Of a stretch of 64,000 nt of DNA, positions 56,130 through 64,000 are shown piece after piece. The DNA lies in NCBI GenBank assembly GCA_002633005.1, contig NMRA01000150.1, forward strand, positions 530,453 through 594,452. The letters run 5' to 3'. The stretch comes from Phoronis australis. Taxonomy: Eukaryota > Phoronida > Phoronidae. Both the position numbers and the translations under genes were made by a program. Numbering within the stretch: position 1 is the first letter of the stretch; every line of letters starts with the position of its first letter. The notes below the pieces were generated by a model. That model was not told where the DNA came from, made no database searches, and saw nothing but the letters and a program-made list of their open reading frames with translations.

Positions 56130-59100
56130 ATGTATTGGTCCGATGTGGTTCTGGCATTAACTTTAATGCTTTGCTTTAATGCTTCAGCTCAAGGTGTGAC
56201 AGGTACAGTGGCCGTGTAGTCTGTACGTAGTGAACTAACACACAGACTGGACTGGTCAAGTGTTGATGCATTTAAACTTAATGCAGGCAGTGCTATCTTT
56301 AAAAAAAAAACTTTGTTTTGTTTTGTGTGGGAATTCTTTGTTTTTCATTTTCTTGGCGTGTTAGCAATGGAATTCGTGTATTTTAATAGTAGATACAATA
56401 GTAATCACATTTTTCCTTTTTATTTACCAAAATTTTAGGGTGGCTCATCAAATTCCGTGATTCTGGCCAAAACTCGATGATTGTTTTGCAGCTTAATTGT
56501 TCAAGTTCAAATGCTTAATTCTTTCTGAAGGTGGTGCTGTTTCTTCAAATTTCGAGAAAAAGTAAACATGGCAATAAATGGCATAATTCAGCAGACAAGG
56601 AAAGCAAAAGTAAGCCAGACCCTGGTTATGCTATTGATCACTATGAAGATAATAGAAACCAATTTGAGATAGATAACAGAATAAGCAAACTTAGTAACAT
56701 AGGTTATAGAATTAGTAACAGAAACCAGGTTTATACTGCTACTTTAATTTGACTACCGTATTCGCCCTAATAAGCGCCCGTGCCCCTATAAGCACCCCCC
56801 ACGTGTTTTCAGACTTTGCTGAAATAAGCACCCAGTCCATGAATGGGTAAGTGTGAAAAATGCCTTACCTACAGTCCTAAAATTCTACAATAACATCTTC
56901 AATTTATCAATAATATCTGACAGACCTGAAAAAATTGTGCGCGGAATTTGTAGACCACGAGCCTTTCCGCTATGTCGGTATTTAGCCGTGACTATACATT
57001 TCAAACTTCCGTGGTGCCTCAAAAAGAACGTAAAAGTTTTGTTGATCTTGCGAGGAATTTATCGTACAATGGTCTGGCATTTCAGAGCAGACGCAGTATA
57101 CTTGTCAACGGGATTGTATTGTAGGTATATCCCACTCTCAACAGGAATACAAATTTCTTCGTACAGGTGAAAACTGCGAATCGAAGACTAATAAAAAAAC
57201 TCGACCAGTGTTAAAAGCACGTGGTCAGGAAGTGCGCACTACATACATGTACCTGTCATCAAAGGCATTAGTCGAGTACTATCCATTCCTGAAATGGATA
57301 GTGTAGCGTTGGCAATAAATAAATATTGGCACTATTTTCCGAAAGTTTCTAATACTAAAAAAATTTTGCATTGTTTTTAAGAGGGATTGTTTGATAAATC
57401 ATAATTGGTGTTTTATTTTAGGGCTGTTTTTTCAATTACCTCAGCCCTCTGCTGGTACGTAATTGTACGTCTGTTAGTCATATGCCTGTGATGTTTGTTT
57501 TCCAGAAACTGATCTGGAATCATTCCCTGATGTCACCACTCGCAAGGACCAGTCGGCCATGTTAACCTGTACTATTAAAGGCTTAAGTGGCTCCCCCAAG
57601 GACGAGTTGGTAGGTTAAGTCTGTGTTAACCATTTATGAGTGTTGATTGAAGCTGAGTAATAGATGGCACTTTTGATGGACTCGTTACTTAGGCGACAGT
57701 AAACCCACACTTTCATACTGTTAAAATAACTTTCGATTTATGCAAGTTACTGTCATGAAATCAAAGTCACTCCTTGTAGTGTATATATATATATTACTTC
57801 AGACGATGTCCAATAAAGTAATAGATACTGTTTCAGGTCAGTGGATGCAACTACATTTCGTTCCCTCGATTAAAACACGGTTGATTTGTTCTTGGCCGTA
57901 AACGCTATCCAGTCTCTTAACTTTTTATTCTTGTGACGTGGTATGACTGGTCCGACGAGATTAGACGTGGTGTGACTGGTCTGACAGGATTAGACGTGGT
58001 GTGGCTGGTCTGACAGGATTAGACGTGGTGTGACTGGTCTGACAGGATTAGACGTGGTGTGACCGACGGGATCACACTACTCGGGGATAGAACTGAACTA
58101 ACATGTAAATATGAACTAACATGTAAATATGAACTAACATGTAAATATGAACTAACATGCAAATATGAACTAACATGTAAATATGAACTAACATGTAAAT
58201 ATGAACTAACATGTAAATATGAACTCAAGCGCACCACTCGTCATGGCAATCCTGCAGTTGTTGGAGGCTTTACAATGACAAGTTGTCTTTTCAAGGAGTA
58301 TAAGCCGTGGACAGAAGAATGACTTTGTGATCTGTTTTTAAATCAAAATACGTCACATGTCATGTCTCGTCTGCATGTTGCAAGTGTATAAATTTATTGC
58401 GAGATTGAGACCCGTTTGTTTCCTGTCCCTAGCCAAACTTCACAATTGCAATGAGAGGGGTGTGATTGAATGCTCAATTCAAATCTGGGTCGACCTAGGT
58501 GATAAATCTAGCAAAATTACGTGCTCCATGCGTGGAAATTGTACGAGCGAATATCAGATTATCTTGTTGCAGCATTTAAATTATTCCAGAAATGCTGGCT
58601 AAAAACACACTTTTTGAGACTATTGTAGATAAGCGTGCTGTGTTTCTCACAAACACAGAAATCCATGCGCGAGACAAAGCACAAATTAATCTCAAGTTCT
58701 GTTAGTTGGGGATGGGGAATTACCCGAGAAGCTGGAATTTACGCAAAGTGGGATATTGGCAATTACATGGAAATTTGGCGAAAGTCGAGGGTGGATGATT
58801 ACACGGGCATGGACATTAACCTGTGAGTTTATGGTATGATAAAAAGATGCTGGGGAAAACGCCAAAATATGGTTTTGATCCTGAGGAGGTTGTGTGTCTG
58901 TGTGCATACGACCATTTAGAATAAATGCTCTGAGTCGCCTCATGTCTCTGTGAGCACAACTGATATAGATTTTCAAACAGGTCCAGCTACTGCGGTGACC
59001 TCTATTGACATATTCTGCATGAACAGCTGTACCTAAACCAGTTGCAAGATCACAATTTGGCATGTGTATTTCTATCAACTAGACAACAGATGCAGTGTTT

Positions 59101-59903
59101 CTGTTTATCAACTGTAACTCATGTGTAGACTTAAAATTGTGAGTGAAACGCTTGGAAAAAATACATGGAAAAAATAGAAATGCACTTTAATGTGTACCAT
59201 AATAATAATAATAATTCATACGTCATTACCTAATTTTTCATCCAAGAAAGTCAACTTCATATGACCGATGGGTGATTTTTTTCGGGGACTGGAATTTAGT
59301 CAGCCAATCGGCCTCTGCACCAGCGTTTCAAAAACTCAGAGGAACCACTACAGGCGAATGTATTCAACTACCGCTGTGCCTCATAATGACAATTTTTTAC
59401 GTTTGTCTCTGTATCTTTCGAGGTCCTTCGCATATTTTCAAGAAATTTAACGAGGAGTTTTGTGTTAGAGAGAGGATGACATGTTTCCAATTTTTGTAGA
59501 GGTATTTCATGCCATCTAGTGGCCATTTTATGAAACCCAAAACACCTAGAATGACACTGCATCTCAATACTCTGTATTATCTGTGTTCCATGCAGTGGAT
59601 GTATATCAGTTGTTCTTATTCCTTTTCAGGACTCTCTTAACATTGTGAAAGTCAGGCCAGAGGGTATTACACCAATTTCAAGTTTTGACCAAATTGTGAT
59701 GAACTTTAACGATAAGATTTATGAAACTCCTGTTGGTGGGTCAATATACAAACGCGTGATGAGTAAAGAAGATCTTGGAAATGGGCGTTACAAGTACACA
59801 TTGATCATTAGGAAAGTGAAAGTGAAGGACTCTGCAAAGTTTGAATGTCGAATGAAAAAGGGCGAGAAAGAGAGCAAGATTTCTGCGAGGCTCACTGTGT
59901 TAG
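56130..59903 (+). CDS. Signal peptide plus immunoglobulin-domain protein, three exons found, 3' end not resolved
   Basis: Exons: 56130-56202, 57506-57609, 59630-59903, with phases 1, 0 and 1, all GT-AG. Exon 1 encodes a signal peptide (MYWSDVVLALTLMLCFNASA). Exon 2 gives the B-strand Cys (SAMLTCTIKG, Cys46). Exon 3 gives the E-F-G end of a V/I-set Ig fold: YKYTLIIRKVKVKDSAKFEC, the classic D-x-A-x-F-x-C, then ARLTVL. The whole Ig domain is therefore split by an intron after the C strand. The usual core Trp of strand C is not evident. The gene must continue in phase 1. The best next exon is uncertain (see 62087-62251). The role, a secreted or cell-surface recognition or adhesion protein, is inferred from domain type only. 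Introns hold a transposon-like repeat (56753-57300) and minisatellites. Confidence 0.75.
56753..57300 (+). mobile_element. Non-autonomous DNA-transposon-like repeat, copy C
   Basis: It begins TACCGTATTCGCCCTAATAA followed by GCGCCC, the same left end as at 13549. Its last 120 bases (about 57180-57300, CACGTGGTCAGGAAGTGCGC, then ACATGTACCTGTCATCAAAG) are the reverse complement of 14490-14600. No transposase is visible. Confidence 0.6.
57938..58065. repeat. Minisatellite, 31 bp x 4
   Basis: Units of GACGTGGTGTGACTGGTCTG plus ACAGGATTA, in Ig-gene intron 2. Confidence 0.9.
58086..58224. repeat. Minisatellite, 18 bp x 8
   Basis: Units of GAACTAACATGTAAATAT, almost perfect. Open frames on both strands result from the repeat. 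Confidence 0.95.
58430..58835 (+). repeat. Dispersed repeat, related segments at 60780-60970 and 61325-61625
   Basis: Shared landmarks include CAATTGCAATGAGAGGG, CAATTCAAATCTGGGTCGAC, TTATTCCA(C/G)AAATGCT, GAAGCTG(G/A)AATTT and GGACATTAACC-like ends. In the second locus the element is split by about 350 bp of other sequence. No coding capacity is recognised. Confidence 0.7.
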
Positions 59904-60070
59904 GTAAGTCAGTGGTTAACCTGCTGACCAGAGGTTGAACTGATGTTGACCAGTGGTCAACATGCTGACTAGTAGTCAAACACAAGCTATCCTGTTGTCA
60001 AATATATGTTGACCAGTTGTAAAGATATTAATCAATGGTCTAATGTGTATTGACCTGTGGTCAATGTACC
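59904..60070 (+). repeat. Degenerate minisatellite starting at the Ig exon 3 donor
   Basis: After GTAAGTCAGTGGTTAACC, units of GTTGACCAGTGGTCAACATG, then CTGACTAG, repeat about five times with decay. Confidence 0.7.
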
Positions 60071-62086
60071 AGGCTTGTGTACCACAGGTGACTTGTGGTT
60101 TGCAAGTCTATACTGAGTACAAAGACACTAGTTAAAATAACTTAAGTGATTTGTCAATTAATATGTATCATTGTTCTCTACAACCGCTTTTAACGTGTCG
60201 CAGCGTCCTGTTTGGCCGAACGCGCATCCTGTTTAAATGTGCCGTGTCCTGTTTAAAAATCTCGCGACCGGTTTAAAAAATAGGGACCAGTTTGTAAAAA
60301 AGGCGTCGTCATCATTAATCAAGCCTTCACTGGTTCAAATTACGCTCGACAGTAACTGGACATAGCTAAGTGGTTTGTTGTCGAAAGCCTAATCACCGAC
60401 TCACTGAAGCGGCAGACCGGGCCGCTAGTCTATTTATGGTGTAATGCGGCTTGTAAATAATCTTTCAGTCATCTTTTCAATCATCTGGAACAACTAGTCA
60501 TAGTCAATTGAATTTAAACAAAGGCCCAGTACCACCTATAAGCCTAATCCACTACCTGCTCACTGGAGTAACAGTCCGTCACTAAAGTTGCTGATCGTTA
60601 GGCCTAATCACTTTTATACTTATTTGTGTTGGGCAGACAGCTGATCATAACCCATTGAAAATAATTTGGCCTAAGGCTCAGTGGTTAGTTCTGTTAAGTG
60701 TTGTCAGTAAGGACAGTGTTGCGCAGGAATTTATACAACGACACTGGTCTGACTTAACAACACCAAACAAACCTTTAGCGGCTCGACCTAAACTTTACAA
60801 TTGCAATGAGAGGGAGGTATCATTAATTTGTAAATTCAAATCTGGGTCAACCCGTGATAGAAATCTAACGTGTGCACTGTGAGTGCAATTGCAACGACAG
60901 GCATGTGTGATAATTGCTCAATTCAAATCTGGGTCGACTCCGGAGATAAATCTAGCATAATCACTTAGTCTATGCATGCAACTTGTGCGGGCGAATATCT
61001 TGGCTGTCCCATTGAGGTCATTATTGAACGATGACTAATCTCGTTGTAGAAAAGTGCCAGTTCTATAAAATTCTACGGGTTGGTCTCTTCTAAGAATACG
61101 GACTTCGCTGAGACTAATCTTAAATTCCTGCCAATTTTAAAATGAAACTTAAATTTGTCTCAAGTCCATTTTAAGAAAGAGATCTTAAGTTTATGACTAA
61201 GTTTTGTCTTTATTTTGACTAACTTACTGTTTGTGGAAGTTTCAAAGTTCGAAAGTTGAGGCAAATCAGTATTGAATCGAAAAGGAAGTCAGTTTCTTGG
61301 AAAGGACCCCAGTTAATTAGTTTAAGAAAAGGTAGTTGCAGCACTTAAGTTATTCCACAAATGCTTGCTAATAAACGCACTTTTCGAGACTATCGTTTGT
61401 AAGCATGCAATCTTTCCCACCAACACAAAAGTCAGCCTGAAGCAAAGCTGCGAACAAAAGTACAAGTTAAAGCTCAAGTTCTGTGTGTGGTAAGTTGGGC
61501 GATTACTCGAGAAGCTGAAATTTGCGCAACGTGTGAATGGGTGATTGCCCGAACAGTGGGCGATTACACTGAAATTTTGGCAAAAGTCGGGGGGGTGGAC
61601 ATGGGCATTGACATTAACCAGTGAATTTCCGTTATTGTGAAACAGAAAAGAAATGTGTAGTTGTGTTATTGCATGTATTATTGATAAAGAATATACTAAC
61701 ACACTACAAAAATCCTCAAGGCGTTGAGACACAATTTCACATATACATAAAAGTATTGAACAACGGCTCCACAACCAGACACTAACCCTGGAAAGCCGAA
61801 GTGTGCCGTATTAGTCAATTATGCACATTCCCAAGTTATGTTTCGTATGCTAAAATATTGTTTTTAGCACATTAATGAATTTATCTCTGTTTTGTGAAAC
61901 AACATGTTGGACATTTGTTGTATTTAGCATTATGACAGCGAGGTGATATCCTGCAGCCAATAGAATAACTAGCATTTAGTCTCTGATTATCAAAATCAGT
62001 GACTACCAAAAGGAAGTATTGTTGGAACAGACATACGGTAAAGTAATTGAATTTACTTGTGTTAATTTTTACTTCCTTTTTAACAG
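60070..62086. other. Non-coding, repeat-rich
   Basis: Contains a short degenerate array of GTCCTGTTTAAA-type units (60195-60300), the repeat segments related to 58430-58835, and no supported exon. Confidence 0.45.
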
Positions 62087-62251
62087 TTGCTGGAACTTTC
62101 CTGTTGTCTGTCCCTACTCCTACTGTTTGTCTTAGCTCGTCTTTACTTTCAGCAAATTAGATTTTATGTTGCCAAAAATTCTCCATCCCTTTGCGTGTTT
62201 CTGGGGCGCGACGTGAGTCGTCACTCATGGTGTTGCCAACCTAAAGTGTAG
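62087..62251 (+). CDS. Speculative terminal exon with a membrane helix
   Basis: After a good acceptor (CCTTTTTAACAG) one frame reads LLELSCCLSLLLLLFVLARL followed by YFQQIRFYV and a 20-residue tail to TAG at 62249. It would be a transmembrane anchor for the Ig protein, but it needs phase 0 and Ig exon 3 ends in phase 1. In phase 1 the same acceptor gives a short tail VAGTFLLSVPTPTVCLSSSL and a stop. Neither version is proven. Confidence 0.2.
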   Translation: MLELSCCLSLLLLFVLARLYFQQIRFYVAKNSPSLCVFLGRDVSRHSWCCQPKV

Positions 62252-62584
62252 GCCTACTCCAGCGATTCAAGTGCGTGAATTCATGCGTACGCACCAATCC
62301 AAAGCTGCACATCAAAAGATAACAGGGTCCTAAATGAAAGAGTGTACCGGCATGACTGTTAAGCACCAGGGTGCCATTGGTCCTGACGGTTATAAAAGAC
62401 CTGATGCTTAGCAATATTCCGTGGGACTGATGAAGCCCAGACCTGATACTTTGTTGCTCGGTTGTGAACCTGGTCGATATTCCCTAGGACTGATGTTCTA
62501 TCCCCGAAGGTCGCTATTGCAACTAAATGGATAGATGCAAAATTGTAGTTAGTGAATTTTTATTCTTCTCTTCAAACAACCCCC

Positions 62585-62965
62585 GCCAATTTGTTCAAGG
62601 AATTCAGTGGGATATTTCAGTCGCATCTTTGGTCTACAATTGTGCGAGGAATTCCTTGGGCTATTTCACAATCACACACTGGCCTACATTTGTTCAAGCA
62701 ATTCAGTCCGCTATTTGAGAGTCACACACTGGCCTACAGTTGTTCAAGGAATTCAGTCGGCTATTTCAGAGTCACACACTGGCCTACAGTTGTTCAAGGA
62801 ATTCAGTCGGCTATTTTAGAGTCACAAGCTAGCCTACATTTGTTCAAGGAATTCAATGGACTATTTAAGAATCACATACTGGCCTACTTTTGTTCAAGGA
62901 CTCCAGTGGGCTATTTGACAGTCGCAAACTGGCTTACATTTGTTCAATAAAACCAGTGGACTATT
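62585..62965. repeat. Minisatellite, about 49 bp x 7-8
   Basis: Units contain TTGTTCAAGGAATTCAGTGG, then GCTATTTCAGAGTCACACAC and TGGCCTACA. Confidence 0.9.
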
Positions 62966-63900
62966 TCATTTTGAAATATCTGACCAACGTAAGTTGTATT
63001 TAAGTCAATGAACCCGCATCACCTGATGTTGTCCTGGTTTAATAGGTTAAAACTAACTTACCAAACCTTGTATGGGTTTACAGTTTCTGTTTACTTGGTA
63101 TTAATTTCCCAAGGCTTAATTTGATAATGTAATGGTTCTATAGGAAGCACTTCCGCTGTTGTGCGCTTGTTTCAGGAAGTGCTCCTGGTCTGCACTCGAA
63201 ACAGGAAAGTATCACACTGTTGAATGTTAGTCACATACTGGTGGCTGAAGTTTGTGTGACCCCTGTTATAATATTCTTGACTGTCTGTTGACAGATAAAC
63301 TATGACTGTTGTTAAGTTGGAAAAAAGGTTGGATCTGTTGTAATGACCTGTGAATCCTGCAGTGTTATTGAAGAGACTGAGTATAACTGGAGAAAATGGA
63401 GGCTGTGAAGATTGAGAGTCTTTTGTTCGTGTTTGATCTTTCAAATATTTGCCTCAACTACCCATTAATTGGCAGATAGTGGTCTTCAACTGTTAATCCT
63501 GGATCTGGTTAATCATTTCATCTATTTTCTATTCACTGGTGTTCCTTCCCTTGGAGGATTAACAGTGTGATTTGTATGTCAGGCTAATACTCCAGAACTA
63601 TACAAGACATCACTTCATTTGATTGTGTGATAAGATCGTCTGTGGAATGACTGAAGCCAGTGAGGACTTGGTTATTGATTGAAGTGGTGTTACCATCTCC
63701 TTGACAGACTTGTGGTTTGGTCTGCTACTGGCCTACTGCCATCATGTAGCTGTGAATGTCACTACCATAGTTACCAGTGACTCCCTCTAATCTCACACGT
63801 AGTTAATAAGGATTGCTGTCTCACTAAAAGGACATACAAAGTCGACTCGAAGGATTACTGAATTACTAGGATCACATGTTTGAATAATGCCACGGATTTG
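62966..63900. other. No supported gene
   Basis: A minus frame at 63172-63444 is uninterpreted. No splice-bounded exon with recognisable protein was seen. Confidence 0.4.
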
Positions 63901-63904
63901 GAGA

Positions 63905-64000
63905 AGTTGCATGATGACTAACTGAGTGTGGTCACCTGTTACATGACTAACTGAGTGTGGTCACCTGCATGATGACTTACTGAGTGTGATCACCTGTTAC
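63905..64000. repeat. Minisatellite, about 33 bp x 3, running off the window
   Basis: Units of CATGATGACTAACTGAGTGT followed by GGTCACCTGTTA. Confidence 0.85.

Noticed and set aside
1-64000. CRISPR array or bacterial operon interpretation of the short direct repeats
   Set aside because: Repeats are head-to-tail without unique spacers, and the surrounding genes have spliceosomal introns.

Overview
The window is AT-rich animal DNA: spliced genes with GT-AG introns, long introns, very many minisatellites, several decayed transposons and three assembly gaps (single N at 12030, 641 N at 14701-15341, single N at 24615). Nothing is bacterial. An EIF4E3 ortholog (a class absent from flies and nematodes), a SMIM30 ortholog, and non-LTR, mariner and Penelope-like remnants suggest a marine invertebrate, perhaps a basal deuterostome or a lophotrochozoan. 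I cannot name the species. All exon models below come from reading splice sites and phases by eye.

Layout. 1-1320: the 5' end of a minus-strand gene cut by the window edge, then a two-exon minus-strand gene for an unrecognised 133-residue protein. 1320-8990: mostly non-coding, with a 1.1-kb foldback inverted repeat, minisatellites and two weak plus-strand first-exon candidates. 8996-19661: a head-to-head pair, SMIM30 (minus, single coding exon, 58 aa) and EIF4E3 (plus, 7 coding exons, 216 aa), separated by 292 bp carrying a CRE and an E-box. The EIF4E3 introns hold a tRNA-derived SINE, DNA-transposon-like repeats and a sequencing gap. 19662-27400: no confident gene, a 1.18-kb tandem duplication joined by a single N (probably an assembly artefact) and a dead mariner.

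27423-43122 (minus) is the main find: nine exons that join in one continuous frame of 1987 codons. The protein would have an N-terminal domain resembling the PH-like (PHL) domain of the SUMO proteases SENP6/SENP7, a very long Ser/Thr-rich disordered region with a coding minisatellite, a second PHL-like domain, a Gln-rich segment, two SUMO-interaction-like motifs and a C-terminal NSE2/MMS21-type SP-RING. This looks like a giant SUMO ligase-like protein of an architecture I do not recognise.

43123-56000: repeats, two non-LTR retrotransposon RT fragments, a Penelope-like fragment and a second tRNA-like SINE. 55597-59903: a minus-strand exon candidate, then a plus-strand secreted or membrane immunoglobulin-domain gene (signal peptide plus one Ig domain split over two exons) whose 3' part is uncertain. 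60000-64000: repeats.

A theme across the window is that several minisatellites begin exactly at 5' splice sites and carry copies of the donor: 41 bp x 5 in EIF4E3, and about 34 bp with 16 donor copies in the SP-RING gene. Weaker cases follow EIF4E3 exon 6 and the Ig exon.
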